Below are positions 44,073 through 53,435 of a stretch of 64,000 nt of DNA, in pieces. Source of the stretch: Pseudomonas viridiflava (GTDB taxonomy: Bacteria; Pseudomonadota; Gammaproteobacteria; Pseudomonadales; Pseudomonadaceae); contig NZ_LKEH01000017.1 of the NCBI RefSeq assembly GCF_001642795.1, forward strand, positions 211,390 through 275,389, written 5' to 3'. Every line of letters begins with the position of its first letter. Position 1 is the stretch's first letter. The notes under the pieces were generated by a model that made no database searches, was not told where the DNA came from, and saw nothing but the letters and a program-made list of their open reading frames with translations. Position numbers and translations under genes: made by a program.

Positions 44073-45140
44073 ATGTGCGATAGACATCCCCTGCATTGCT
44101 TCATTCCGCCTTACATGCTTGAGCATATGGCGCAGTCCTCACAGCCCGGCATCAGCGCACGGGCCATCGCCAACCTGACCGGCAGCTCCGCATTCCTGGC
44201 CTCGCGCCTGACAGCCCGGACCATGCCGTCGATGCATGCCATAAAATCACCGAGCGGCACCAAACACCGGGTGATCCACGATGCCAAAGGCACCGATCAG
44301 TTGCCGGGTAAAGTGGTACGTTCCGAAGGCCAGAAGGCCACCGGCGACAAGGCCACCGATGAAGCCTATGACGGTTCGGGTGATGTCTACGATTTTTATC
44401 AGCAACTGTTCGAACGCAACTCACTGGACGATGCAGGCATGGCGCTGGTCTCGACCGTGCATGTGGCCGAAGTCGATTTTCAAGGCGATTACGTGCCCCT
44501 GAGCAACGCGTACTGGAACGGCAGCCAGATGGCGTATGGCGATGGCGACGACCTGGTCTTCAAACGTTTCACGGGCAGTCTGGAAGTCATTGGCCACGAA
44601 CTGACGCATGGCGTGCAGAGTTTCACGTCCAATCTGGAATACCGTGGCCAGTCGGGTGCCTTGAACGAACATTTCGCCGATGTCTTCGGCATGCTGGTTC
44701 GCCAGTGGAAAGAAGGCACCAGCGCCGAAGAATCGGACTGGGTAGTTGGCAAGGAACTGCTGGTCCCTGCCCCGACCCGCCGCGGGATTCGTGACATGGA
44801 AAAACCCGGAACCGCTTACGCCAACGACCCGGATCTGGGCGACGACCCGCAGCCCGCCACCATGGCTGACCTGTACACCGGTGCCAAGGACCGGGGCGGC
44901 GTGCATATCAACTCGGGCATTCCCAATCGCGCTTTCGTACTGGTCGCCAAGGCGCTCGGCGGAAATGCCTGGGAAGTGGCAGGCAGAATCTGGTATGAAA
45001 CAATGCTGGAGCTGGCATCGGACAGCCAGTTCGCCGATTGCGCCAGAATCAGCATAAAGGTCGCCAGCGACCCCCGTTTCGGTGCAGACGCCAAAAAAGC
45101 CGTTCAGGCCGCCTGGAAGAAAGTCGGGGTCAAGGTCTGA
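44073..45140 (+). CDS. Protealysin-like M4 family metallopeptidase
   Basis: A thermolysin-family protease of 355 residues. The zinc motif HELTH is at 175-179 with third ligand E199 (GALNEHFAD), and the likely catalytic His H278 lies in GVHINSGIPNRAF. The short N-terminal propeptide (CDRHPLHCFIPPYMLEHMA) is the protealysin type; there is no classical signal peptide, so the precursor is cytoplasmic or leaves by another route. AGGAG precedes the ATG. The next gene, 19 bases on, encodes an emfourin-like inhibitor, matching the protealysin-emfourin operon known from Serratia. Confidence 0.92.
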   Translation: MCDRHPLHCFIPPYMLEHMAQSSQPGISARAIANLTGSSAFLASRLTARTMPSMHAIKSPSGTKHRVIHDAKGTDQLPGKVVRSEGQKATGDKATDEAYDGSGDVYDFYQQLFERNSLDDAGMALVSTVHVAEVDFQGDYVPLSNAYWNGSQMAYGDGDDLVFKRFTGSLEVIGHELTHGVQSFTSNLEYRGQSGALNEHFADVFGMLVRQWKEGTSAEESDWVVGKELLVPAPTRRGIRDMEKPGTAYANDPDLGDDPQPATMADLYTGAKDRGGVHINSGIPNRAFVLVAKALGGNAWEVAGRIWYETMLELASDSQFADCARISIKVASDPRFGADAKKAVQAAWKKVGVKV

Positions 45141-45159
45141 ACATTGAAGAGGTGTAGCG

Positions 45160-45459
45160 ATGAAGGTGTGTCTGGTCCAATCGGGCGGTTTTGCCGGCGC
45201 GATAAAACGGTGTGAGGTGGACACCTCCACCCTCGACCAACCCGAGGCAGAACAGCTTGAACGGCTGGTGAGTGACAGCGGACTGAACAAGTCGGGCGAA
45301 GCCTTCAATGAAGACGGACGCGACCTGAATCAGTACGAAATCACCATCGAGGACGATAGCCGAGCCATCTGCATGACCTTCGACGAGCACAACGTCCCTC
45401 AGGCTGCGCGGCAGCTGTTGGGCTATCTCAAACAACGCGCCAGACCAGGCAAGCCTTGA
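45160..45459 (+). CDS. Emfourin-like inhibitor of the M4 protease
   Basis: A 99-residue protein whose start (MKVCLVQSGGFAGAIKRCEVD) and ending resemble emfourin (protealysin inhibitor), which binds and blocks M4 proteases. It follows the protease by 19 bases with a GAGGTG ribosome site, so the two are co-transcribed. A likely role is protecting the cytoplasm from the mature enzyme. The assignment rests on context plus a recalled sequence pattern. Confidence 0.82.
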   Translation: MKVCLVQSGGFAGAIKRCEVDTSTLDQPEAEQLERLVSDSGLNKSGEAFNEDGRDLNQYEITIEDDSRAICMTFDEHNVPQAARQLLGYLKQRARPGKP

Positions 45460-45703
45460 CGGTGGCCCGTCAGCACTGCCCTGTTCAGAAGCATGGACAG
45501 TGCTGACAACGGTGCCATTGGCTACATGGGGGCAATCCATAGATAATGGCCCGATGACATGAACCACCGCCAGCCTCCGCGGTCAATCATGCAGCCCTGC
45601 AGGGTTGTGACGGGACGCACAGAAAAAAACACTGCACAGCCAATAAAGAGGTATCTTTCCGAACCTCCGATCTTCCACCCAGAACTCTGCATCAACGGCG
45701 TCG

Positions 45704-46333
45704 ATGAGCACTGTGCATTCCACGAGACACCCACCGGATCTGATCATCTGCGAACACTGCGATTCGCTGTATGAAGCTCAGCCACTTAAACCCGGCGATG
45801 CCGCGTTCTGCCTGCGTTGCCGCGCAGTGCTCGGCCGGGGACGGCGCATGAGCATCGAGCAATTGCTGGCCCTGACCATCGCTGCGGCGATCTTCTTCGT
45901 CTTCGCCAACATCTTTCCGGTAATCAGCATCAGCATGAAAGGCCTGACCAACGAGGTCACGCTCTGGCAGTCGGTCGAGGCGCTGGCTCAGGGGCGCATC
46001 ACCATCATTGCTCTGGTTGCAGGCGTCGCAATCATCTTTGCTCCGCTGTTGCAGATCGCCTTGCTGTTCTGGGTGCTGCTGCATGCCAACAGGGGCGTCA
46101 TCGCGCCGGGCTTCAAGACCTGCATGCGCGCGCTGGAACAGCTGCGCCCCTGGAGCATGCTGGAAGTCTGCATGCTGGGCATTCTGGTGGCGATCATCAA
46201 GCTGGCGGGCATGCTCGATGTGCACCCCGGCGTAGGGCTCTGGGCCATGGCGATGCTGATGGTGCTGATCCTGCTGATCGCCAACAAGGGGATTCGAGGC
46301 CTGTGGGACGAACTGGGAGTCAAGGCTGAATGA
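45704..46333 (+). CDS. pqiA: PqiA-family membrane protein, first half
   Basis: A 209-residue protein with an N-terminal zinc ribbon (CEHCDSLY and CLRCRAVL) followed by four membrane spans (from about residue 50). In E. coli PqiA is a single protein with two such halves; here each half is its own gene. PqiA sits in the inner membrane and works with PqiB and PqiC to move lipids across the envelope. The stop overlaps the next start by ATGA. Confidence 0.9.
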   Translation: MSTVHSTRHPPDLIICEHCDSLYEAQPLKPGDAAFCLRCRAVLGRGRRMSIEQLLALTIAAAIFFVFANIFPVISISMKGLTNEVTLWQSVEALAQGRITIIALVAGVAIIFAPLLQIALLFWVLLHANRGVIAPGFKTCMRALEQLRPWSMLEVCMLGILVAIIKLAGMLDVHPGVGLWAMAMLMVLILLIANKGIRGLWDELGVKAE

Positions 46334-46944
46334 ACGGCATTCCTTTCGCCCATGAACATAAACTGTGCCTGTGCCACACCTGCGGTTACGCCTGCCAGGA
46401 AGACGCCAGCCGCTGCCCGCGCTGCGATTCGCCGGTGCACCGACGCAAGCCCAACAGTATCGTTCGCACCTGGGCCTACCTGATCGCCGCGCTGATTTTC
46501 TACATCCCGGCCAATACATTGCCGGTGATGTACACCTCACTGCTGGGCAACAGCAGCCAGAACACCATCATGAGCGGCGTTATCGAGTTCTTCGAAAGCG
46601 GCTCGTGGGACATCGCCATATTGATCTTCGTGGCCAGTGTAGTCGTGCCGTGCATCAAATTCCTGGTGCTGGGCATGCTGCTGATCACCTGCCAGCGCCG
46701 CAGCCGCTGGGCCATGCGCGAACGCGCCCGTCTTTACCGGTTCATCGAACTGATCGGCTACTGGTCGATGCTCGATGTACTGGTCGTCGCCCTGGTGGCA
46801 TCCCTTGTGCAGTTTCGTGAGCTGAGCACCATCGAGCCGCGGATCGGCATTCTGTTTTTTGGTTTGGTTGTGGTGATGACGATGTTCGCCGCCATGAGTT
46901 TCGATCCCCGGCTTATCTGGGACGCAGAGGTTGAAGATGTCTGA
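46330..46944 (+). CDS. pqiA: PqiA-family membrane protein, second half
   Basis: A 204-residue partner of the previous protein, with a zinc ribbon (CLCHTCGYAC and CPRCDSPV) and four membrane spans. The two together equal the E. coli PqiA length. It overlaps both neighbours (ATGA with the first half; its last eight bases with pqiB), consistent with tight coupling and a membrane complex. Confidence 0.9.
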   Translation: MNGIPFAHEHKLCLCHTCGYACQEDASRCPRCDSPVHRRKPNSIVRTWAYLIAALIFYIPANTLPVMYTSLLGNSSQNTIMSGVIEFFESGSWDIAILIFVASVVVPCIKFLVLGMLLITCQRRSRWAMRERARLYRFIELIGYWSMLDVLVVALVASLVQFRELSTIEPRIGILFFGLVVVMTMFAAMSFDPRLIWDAEVEDV

Positions 46945-48613
46945 CAATACCCTCCCCCCTTCTGCTTCGATGCCCCGCCCCGAGGTGAAGCGGCGCCGCG
47001 TGCGCATTTCGCTGATCTGGCTGGTGCCTATCGTCGCAGGGCTGATCGGCCTGTCCATGGCCTTTCATGACTGGATGAACATCGGCCCGAGGATCACCGT
47101 GACCTTTCTCACGGCGGAAGGTCTTGAAGCCAACAAGACTCAGGTCAAGTACAAGAACGTGGTCATCGGCATGGTGACCGACATCACCCTCAGCGATGAC
47201 CGCACCCATGTGCTGGCCACCATCGAGCTCAATAACACTGCGCACCCGTTCACCCGCATCGACAGCCAATTCTGGGTCGTACGGCCGCGCATCGGTGCAC
47301 ATGGCGTATCGGGCGTCGACACCCTGCTGTCCGGTGCTTTCATCGGCGCGGATGCGGGCAGCGCGCAGGACACCAAGAATGAGTTCACCGGTCTGGAAAC
47401 GCCGCCTCCGGTGACATTCGGCGAAAAGGGAAAACGCTTCATTCTGCATACCGACGACCTTGGGTCGCTGGACATTGGCTCGCCGATCTATTTCCGCCGG
47501 ATCCAGGTGGGTCAAGTGGTCGGCTATGAACTGTCCAAGGATGGCCGTGGCGTCGATATCCAGATTTTCATCAGCTCGCCCAACGATCAGTACATCACCA
47601 CCGATACCCGTTTCTGGAACGCCAGCGGCGTGGACGTCACCGTGGGCGCATCGGGCCTCAAGATCAATACCCAGTCGCTGACCTCGATCATCTCCGGGGG
47701 CGTGGCATTTCGTGAACCCAACTGGAGCCCGGACTCCAAGCCGGCTGACGAAAACGCCGAATTCAAGATATTCGACGATCAGGCCACCGCGCTGGCCCCG
47801 CCAGATGGTGAGCCCCGCTATATCCGCATGCGCTTCAATCAGTCGCTGCGCGGCCTGACCGTAAACTCCCCGGTCGACTTCCTCGGCGTCAATATCGGTA
47901 AAGTGGTCTCGGTGGATCTGGATTACGACCCGGCCACAAAGACGTTCCCGGGCATCGTCGGCGCAGTGATCTACCCCAAGCGCCTCGGTGCCGCAGAATC
48001 CAAGCTCAAGGAGCTGGGTGGCAAGGGTGACGAAGAAGAACAGTCGGCCCGAGTGCTGGGCGCATTCGTCGCCAACGGTCTGCGGGCACAGGTTCGCAAC
48101 GGCAACCTGCTGACCGGCCAGCTGTACATCGCCATGGAGTTCGACCCGAAGGCACCGAAGGTGACGTTCAACCCCAAAGCCCGACCGCTGGAGATTCCGA
48201 CCGTGCCGGGCAGCTTCGACAAACTACAGGAACAATTGCAGGCCTTCGTCGAGAAACTCAGCAACCTGCCGATCGATCAGTTGGCCGCCAATCTCAATGG
48301 CAGCCTGAGCGAGCTTCAGAAGACCCTCAAACAGGTCAACAGCAGCATCCTGCCGCAAATGCGTGGCACCTTGCAGCAGGCGGAAAAAACCCTCGGGACC
48401 GCCAACGATTCGCTGGCCGAAGACTCGCCTGCGCGTCAGCAACTGGGCCAGGCCATGGACGAGGTGCAGCGCACTGCGCGCTCGGTTCGCGTGCTGACCG
48501 ACTTCCTCAGCCGCCACCCTGAATCGCTGATCCGCGGTCGTACCGGCGATGCTGCCCCGCGTTCATTCAATGCACCCTCTTCATCCCGAGCCATTGCGGA
48601 GCCGAACCAATGA
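46937..48613 (+). CDS. pqiB: PqiB, MCE-domain lipid-transport tunnel protein
   Basis: A 558-residue protein with one N-terminal membrane span (ISLIWLVPIVAGLIGLSMAF) and several MCE domains (starts seen at GPRITVTFLTAEGLEANKTQVKYKNVVIG, LGSLDIGSPIYFRRIQVGQVVGYEL and LRGLTVNSPVDFLGVNIGKVVSVDLDY), followed by a long helical C-terminus (residues about 415-530). PqiB hexamers form a syringe-like tube from the inner to the outer membrane. Its start lies inside the stop region of the preceding gene. Confidence 0.92.
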   Translation: MSDNTLPPSASMPRPEVKRRRVRISLIWLVPIVAGLIGLSMAFHDWMNIGPRITVTFLTAEGLEANKTQVKYKNVVIGMVTDITLSDDRTHVLATIELNNTAHPFTRIDSQFWVVRPRIGAHGVSGVDTLLSGAFIGADAGSAQDTKNEFTGLETPPPVTFGEKGKRFILHTDDLGSLDIGSPIYFRRIQVGQVVGYELSKDGRGVDIQIFISSPNDQYITTDTRFWNASGVDVTVGASGLKINTQSLTSIISGGVAFREPNWSPDSKPADENAEFKIFDDQATALAPPDGEPRYIRMRFNQSLRGLTVNSPVDFLGVNIGKVVSVDLDYDPATKTFPGIVGAVIYPKRLGAAESKLKELGGKGDEEEQSARVLGAFVANGLRAQVRNGNLLTGQLYIAMEFDPKAPKVTFNPKARPLEIPTVPGSFDKLQEQLQAFVEKLSNLPIDQLAANLNGSLSELQKTLKQVNSSILPQMRGTLQQAEKTLGTANDSLAEDSPARQQLGQAMDEVQRTARSVRVLTDFLSRHPESLIRGRTGDAAPRSFNAPSSSRAIAEPNQ

Positions 48614-49233
48614 CCCTGCGCCTTAAACTGGCAGTCCTGACCGCTGCGCTGGGCATCAGTGCCTGCACCTCGACCCAGACTCATTACTACACGCTCATCG
48701 CTCCGATGGCGTCGAACACCGCTGCGGCCAGTCAGGCCGCGCCGTTCCAGTTCGAAATGCTGCCGGTGATCATGCCGGTACAGGTCGACCAGCCGCCACT
48801 GGTGGTACGTCAGGGTGATGGCAGTCTGGCGATACTCGATACCGAGCGCTGGGGCTCGCCGCTGGGCGACGAATTTCATGACGCGCTGACGCCTCAGCTT
48901 GAGCGCCGCTTCGGCAGTCGCGACATGGCAGGGCTTCCCAAGAACACCGAGCAGCCCCTCTTGTCCATCCGCACGGACGTGCGGCGCTTCGAATCGGTAC
49001 CCGGCAATTACGCACTGATCGATGTGGTCTGGACCCTCACCCAGCGTAGCGCAGGCGCGACAGCGGGCAGCAAGCGCACCAATCTGACCTGCAGCAGTGT
49101 GATCCGTGAGCAAGCGGGAACAGGCATGGAAAGCCTGATCATTGCGCACCAGAAAGCCGTTGGCCGTCTGGCGGAGAAGATTGCCGGCACCGCTGAGCGC
49201 TGGGCCCAGCAACCCACTGCACGCTGCCTCTGA
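48610..49233 (+). CDS. pqiC: PqiC-like outer-membrane lipoprotein
   Basis: A 207-residue lipoprotein of the ABC-type transport auxiliary (DUF330) family. The lipobox is LGISAC near residue 19, followed by TQTHYYTLIAP and VQVDQPPLVVRQGDGSLAILDTERWGSPLGDEF. PqiC is thought to hold the PqiB tube at the outer membrane. It overlaps pqiB by four bases and ends the operon before a hairpin terminator. Confidence 0.9.
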   Translation: MTLRLKLAVLTAALGISACTSTQTHYYTLIAPMASNTAAASQAAPFQFEMLPVIMPVQVDQPPLVVRQGDGSLAILDTERWGSPLGDEFHDALTPQLERRFGSRDMAGLPKNTEQPLLSIRTDVRRFESVPGNYALIDVVWTLTQRSAGATAGSKRTNLTCSSVIREQAGTGMESLIIAHQKAVGRLAEKIAGTAERWAQQPTARCL

Positions 49234-49244
49234 CTGCACAGACA

Positions 49245-49268
49245 ATCGAGGCCTTGAACGGCCTCGAT
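49245..49268 (+). terminator. Terminator of the pqi operon
   Basis: A perfect 9-bp stem ATCGAGGCC / GGCCTCGAT with a six-base loop, 12 bases after the pqiC stop, followed by CGTTTCGTT. A likely intrinsic terminator with a short T-rich tail. Confidence 0.75.
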
Positions 49269-49519
49269 CGTTTCGTTCGACTCCTCGCCTGAAGCCCGCT
49301 TGAATCGTTCAAATCAGTACAAAACGATACCAATTAGTTCAACCCCTCTATTACAATGTGCCAGCATTTGCAGGCGTTTGCCTGAAGTTGCGCACATGCT
49401 CCAATGCGTAATGGAACCGGAACGAGCTCCGGTCGTTGTCATACACGCTGGTCGGCAAACCTTAATTATTGCGGTACTGCCGAGACAATGTCGGTGGACG
49501 GTGTCTTGAGGACAGATAT

Positions 49520-49969
49520 ATGACAGGAATTGGTCCACGACTTAAACGGGAACGGCTGCGGTTGAAGCTCTCCCAGAGTGCACTCGGTGCCATTGGGGGC
49601 GTCGAAACCAACGCCCAGGGCAACTACGAAAATGGTATACGCTCTCCAAGAGCCGACTACCTGTCACGCATCTCGGATGCTGGCATTGGTGTCACTTACG
49701 TTGTTACCGGGTTCAGCCTTGAACGTTCTACCCCGCAGATAGAAACCCACGGAAACACCCACTCGGAACGGCTGAATCGCGTACTTGGTCGTCTGCACGG
49801 CAGCCTGCACGAAGTGACCCAGAACCTTTATCACGTCACCCGACTGGTCGAAGCCCGCTCCGATGACGAGAATCTGGACAGATCACATCTGGAAACCATC
49901 AAGGGCGATGCCGAAGCGATCACCCTTGCCGCTGTACGCCTCATCTACATGACCTCCAGAATAAAGTAA
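49520..49969 (+). CDS. XRE-family helix-turn-helix regulator
   Basis: A 149-residue DNA-binding protein with an N-terminal Cro/CI-type helix-turn-helix (residues 3-60: IGPRLKRERLRLKLSQSALGAIGGVETNAQGNYENGIRSPRADYLSRISDAGIGVTYVVTG). The last 80 residues are helical with no recognised motif. The start ATG at 49520 sits behind a GAGGACAG site. The TYVVTG ending of the domain is shared with phage-type repressors, but no phage genes are near it. Targets unknown. Confidence 0.82.
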   Translation: MTGIGPRLKRERLRLKLSQSALGAIGGVETNAQGNYENGIRSPRADYLSRISDAGIGVTYVVTGFSLERSTPQIETHGNTHSERLNRVLGRLHGSLHEVTQNLYHVTRLVEARSDDENLDRSHLETIKGDAEAITLAAVRLIYMTSRIK

Positions 49970-50197
49970 CGTCGTAGAATCCGGTTACAAAGCCGCCCCA
50001 CAAGAAACGACCATTCACCTCTTCGCTTACAGGCATAGCCGACACCACCGCTATGCTTGATCACTCAGGCAAGTGCACCTCGGGCACTGACTGGGCGTCC
50101 TTGAGCCGCCCGGTCGATCTCCTCACATGCCATACCGTTGCCGATCTTCGCAGTCAGGGTGCCTGCCTCTCCAATCTGTCAGGAAAGGACACCTATC

Positions 50198-51010
50198 ATG
50201 CACACCCCAACCGATCTGCAAGTCATCAAGGCCAGGCAGAGAGAAGCCTGGAGCTGCGGCGACTACACCGTCATCGGCACCACGCTATCCATCACCGGCG
50301 AGCTGTTGGCTGAATCCTGCGATTTGAACCACGACGAATACGTGCTCGACGTCGCTGCCGGAAACGGCAACGCGACACTTGCAGCCGCCCGGCGAGGCTG
50401 CATCGTGACATCGACCGATTACGTCGGCGCACTCCTGGAGCGAGGCCGGGAGCGGGCACGCGCCGAGCATTTCGATGTGGCTTTCCAGGAAGCCGATGCA
50501 GAAGCGCTGCCGTTCGAGGACGCAACATTCGACGCCGTGCTATCGACCTTCGGCGTGATGTTCACGCCGGATCAGGAACAGGCTGCGACAGAACTGGCAC
50601 GGGTCTGTCGGCCAAACGGTCGCATCGGATTGACCTGCTGGACGCCAGAAGGCTTCGTCGGTCAGATGTTTTCAACGTTGGCCCGCCATGTCCCGCCTCC
50701 CGAGGGTGCGGCAAAGCCGTCGAACTGGGGCGTAAAGGGCCATATTCACCAGATGTTCGCACGCGAGGCTGCTGAAATCCGCAGCAACCTCAGACTGTTC
50801 AACTTTCGTTACCGGTCAGCAGAACATTTCGTAGAGATATTCAGCCGCTGGTACGGCCCGGTGCACAAGGCATTCAAGGCGCTTTCAAAGGTTGAGGCAG
50901 ATAATCTGAAGACTGATCTGACCGAACTGCTCACCCGGATGAACCGCTCTTGCGGAAAGTCGCTGGTCGTTCCAGCGGAGTATCTGGAGATCGTGATCAC
51001 TCGCAATTGA
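50198..51010 (+). CDS. Class I SAM-dependent methyltransferase
   Basis: A 270-residue methyltransferase. Motif I is VLDVAAGNGNATLAAARRG (about 45-62), followed by the acidic residue that binds the ribose (TSTDYV), EADAEALPFEDATFDAVLSTFGVMF (motifs II and III) and LARVCRPNGRIGLTCW. This is the UbiE/Methyltransf_11 style, acting on a small molecule. A strong AGGAAAGGA ribosome site precedes the ATG. Its end overlaps the convergent LysR gene by 14 bases. Confidence 0.9.
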   Translation: MHTPTDLQVIKARQREAWSCGDYTVIGTTLSITGELLAESCDLNHDEYVLDVAAGNGNATLAAARRGCIVTSTDYVGALLERGRERARAEHFDVAFQEADAEALPFEDATFDAVLSTFGVMFTPDQEQAATELARVCRPNGRIGLTCWTPEGFVGQMFSTLARHVPPPEGAAKPSNWGVKGHIHQMFAREAAEIRSNLRLFNFRYRSAEHFVEIFSRWYGPVHKAFKALSKVEADNLKTDLTELLTRMNRSCGKSLVVPAEYLEIVITRN

Positions 51011-51908
51011 CGCGCCAGGGATGCCTGCGCCACTTGTCCTGAAAGAAATCGATGAAGGTTCTGATTCGGGGACTCAGGTGTTTCCGGTCCGAATACAACA
51101 GGTATACCGGCTCGACGACCTTAGGACTGAAAGCATCCAGCACTGTCACGAGCGTACCGGCCTTCAGGTCCTGGCTGACATGGAAGTCAGCCAGCCTGAC
51201 GATGCCAGCGCCCGAGAGCGCCATGTCACGCAGCAGGTCGCCCTGGGTGAAGGATGCACGTGCGGTGACCGGGACCGAAACGCCTTCGCCGTCCTGTAGA
51301 AACGACCAGGTGTTCCAGGGGCTGACAAAGCTGAAATTGAAGCAGCGGTGGTTCAGCAGATCGGTCGGGACCGTCGGAACACCTTGTCTGGCCAGATAAT
51401 CCGGCGAGGCGCAGATCAACCACTGGCACTCCCCGATACGTCTGGCAATGCGTGAGGAGCTAGGCAGAACGCCGCTGTGAATCACGATGTCCAGGCCGTG
51501 CTCGAAGTGATCGACGAATTGCGCACCCAGTTGAATCTCGACGTCCAGCGCGGGATAGCAATCCAGAAACTCCGGAAGCCATGGCACGATCTGGTGCCTC
51601 GCGAACGAGGTCATGGTATGGATACGCAACGTGCCACTGACCCGGGACGGCAATGCCTCGGCCAGCGAGTCGGCCTCGTTCATGGCGTCAACCACCGCTC
51701 TGGCACTGAGCAGATAAGCGGCACCTTCTTCAGTCAGGGTGAGCGTTCGAGAACCTCGCTGGAAAAGCCTGACCTGAAGCCGGTTTTCCAGGCGCGAGAT
51801 GAGCTTGCTGACAGCAGACGGTGTCATCTGGTGCTGGCGGGCGGCGGCCGAAAAACTGCCAGATTCGGTGGACCAGATGAACGCCAGCATCTGGGAATAA
51901 TGATCCAT
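50997..51908 (-). CDS. LysR-family transcriptional regulator
   Basis: A 303-residue regulator. Residues 1-60 (AFIWSTESGSFSAAARQHQMTPSAVSKLISRLENRLQVRLFQRGSRTLTLTEEG) are the LysR helix-turn-helix; the rest is the effector domain. It is read in the same direction as the cupin gene and starts 84 bases after that gene's end. No gene diverges from it, so its target is unclear. Confidence 0.9.
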   Translation of the reverse strand: MDHYSQMLAFIWSTESGSFSAAARQHQMTPSAVSKLISRLENRLQVRLFQRGSRTLTLTEEGAAYLLSARAVVDAMNEADSLAEALPSRVSGTLRIHTMTSFARHQIVPWLPEFLDCYPALDVEIQLGAQFVDHFEHGLDIVIHSGVLPSSSRIARRIGECQWLICASPDYLARQGVPTVPTDLLNHRCFNFSFVSPWNTWSFLQDGEGVSVPVTARASFTQGDLLRDMALSGAGIVRLADFHVSQDLKAGTLVTVLDAFSPKVVEPVYLLYSDRKHLSPRIRTFIDFFQDKWRRHPWRVNCE

Positions 51909-51992
51909 GCACGCTCCTGCCGATTGAAAGACTGTCTGAGTGGTTCCAAAAGACAAAACGCGCCGAAGCGCGTTCAGCCACTGTATCCACGT

Positions 51993-52529
51993 CTAGCGGA
52001 TGAACTGCTCGATGTAATCCGCCGGCAAGCCCAGCGAAGCATAGTGGGCCCGAGCCGCCTCAAGTTTGGTGAACACGTCCTCATAGCCTACGGCGACGCC
52101 CTGAGGGTCGACATAGGTGTAACCGCCCTGAACGTGAAACCAGGTGATCATCTCTTCGACGTCTTCGGGAACGAACAGGGTGTGGGTTTCGCCGGGCGGT
52201 TCATAGGCGAAGGAGCCTTCTTCAGCGACCCAGTCGTGCTCCAGATAATACCAGCGACCCTTGAGAACGATTGCATGCACGCCCCCGCTGTGACGATGGC
52301 GCGACAACACGCCTGCCTGCCGCACGCGCAACAGGTTGATGTAATAACCACCGGCAGTATTGAGCAACAGCGGCTTGAACGATACGGTCCGGGTCACCGG
52401 CACCCAGAGTTCGTCATCCTCCAGCCACTGGGTCATCACACCTGGGTGGACCATGTCCGGCGTCATGAACGGAACTTGAGGCAGTTGATAGGGAACGGCG
52501 AGTTCATCAGGCTTGATCGGGGTATTCAC
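51993..52529 (-). CDS. Cupin-domain protein, 2,4'-dihydroxyacetophenone dioxygenase-like
   Basis: A single-chain 178-residue cupin. The metal-binding motif SRHRHSGGVHAIVLKGRWYYLEHDW (residues about 78-102) and the second motif YEPPGETHTL (about 112-121) supply the histidines and glutamate. It resembles the small DAD-type dioxygenases that split 2-hydroxyaryl ketones. The reaction here is unproven. A GAGAGGATGCACC leader precedes the ATG. Confidence 0.83.
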   Translation of the reverse strand: MNTPIKPDELAVPYQLPQVPFMTPDMVHPGVMTQWLEDDELWVPVTRTVSFKPLLLNTAGGYYINLLRVRQAGVLSRHRHSGGVHAIVLKGRWYYLEHDWVAEEGSFAYEPPGETHTLFVPEDVEEMITWFHVQGGYTYVDPQGVAVGYEDVFTKLEAARAHYASLGLPADYIEQFIR

Positions 52530-52802
52530 GGTGCATCCTCTCTGTTGATATTCCGCAGATCACGATCAGCGTCAAACGCTGTGACCTCGGCTGACAAAAA
52601 GGTTAGAGCAGCACCTGTGCACTGAAAACAGCTGGCGGGGCACAGCTGCTATGACGTCAGTTCACAGCTGGGCGGCCTGTTTCACACCGCACTCTCACTT
52701 ACGGACATCGCCTCGAATAGCTCAGGCAACCGTATGAGATTTTCAATTGCCGGGCATTGCCGGTAATGTGCCCATACCGAAACATACCGAAAGCACCTAG
52801 AA

Positions 52803-53249
52803 ATGCCGACCAGCACCCGCTTTGCAGTCTCTGTCCATACCCTCTCCGTGCTTGCCGTTCGCGGCGGGCGTCCTGTGCGGTCGGAGGATCTGGCGTACAG
52901 CGTCAACACCAGCGCGGTGGTTGTGCGAGGGATTCTGTCGCGCCTGACTGCAGCCGGACTGACCACTTCGCAGCTCGGCGCAGGAGGCGGCGCACTGCTT
53001 GCGAAGCCTGCCGAAAGCATCAGATTGCTCGATGTGTACAGAGCCGTGGAGGACTCGGAAATATTTTCCCTGCACCGCACGCCACCGTGTGAAAACTGCG
53101 CCGTCGGCGGCAACATTCTTGAGGCCCTGCGGCCCGCATTGACACGCGCACGTGAAGCGCTGGAGTCCGAGCTGGCCGCCGTCAGCATTGCGGACATTGC
53201 CAGTGAAGTCGCAAGACTGGGCAAGTTCGAGATACCGTTCGAACTGTAA
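52803..53249 (+). CDS. Rrf2-family transcriptional regulator
   Basis: A 148-residue Rrf2 regulator: winged helix (residues 1-65, RFAVSVHTLSVLAVRGGRPVRSEDLAYSVNTSAVVVRGILSRLTAAGLTTS), then the dimer helix. The segment TPPCENCAVGG keeps two cysteines (CxxC), fewer than the three that bind Fe-S clusters in NsrR or IscR. It may sense redox state directly. It precedes, by 187 bases, a NAD(P)-binding oxidoreductase that may be its target. Confidence 0.88.
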   Translation: MPTSTRFAVSVHTLSVLAVRGGRPVRSEDLAYSVNTSAVVVRGILSRLTAAGLTTSQLGAGGGALLAKPAESIRLLDVYRAVEDSEIFSLHRTPPCENCAVGGNILEALRPALTRAREALESELAAVSIADIASEVARLGKFEIPFEL

Positions 53250-53435
53250 AAACAGTCGCCCGCCCGCTCCTTCTAAAAATTGAAGACAAACCCCAAAGCG
53301 CAGATAACTCAAAAATAAGTGTTGATGTGTCGGTTACACATATATACGATGAGGTCTCACTTGATCGAGCCAACGTTCGATCATCAGGGCGTCCGGATTC
53401 AACCTGAGCCCCTTCTCGAAAAGACAGGAATTAGC

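Noticed and set aside
49520..49969. Prophage repressor and nearby prophage
   Set aside because: Only a lone XRE regulator is present; no integrase, structural or lysis genes surround it.
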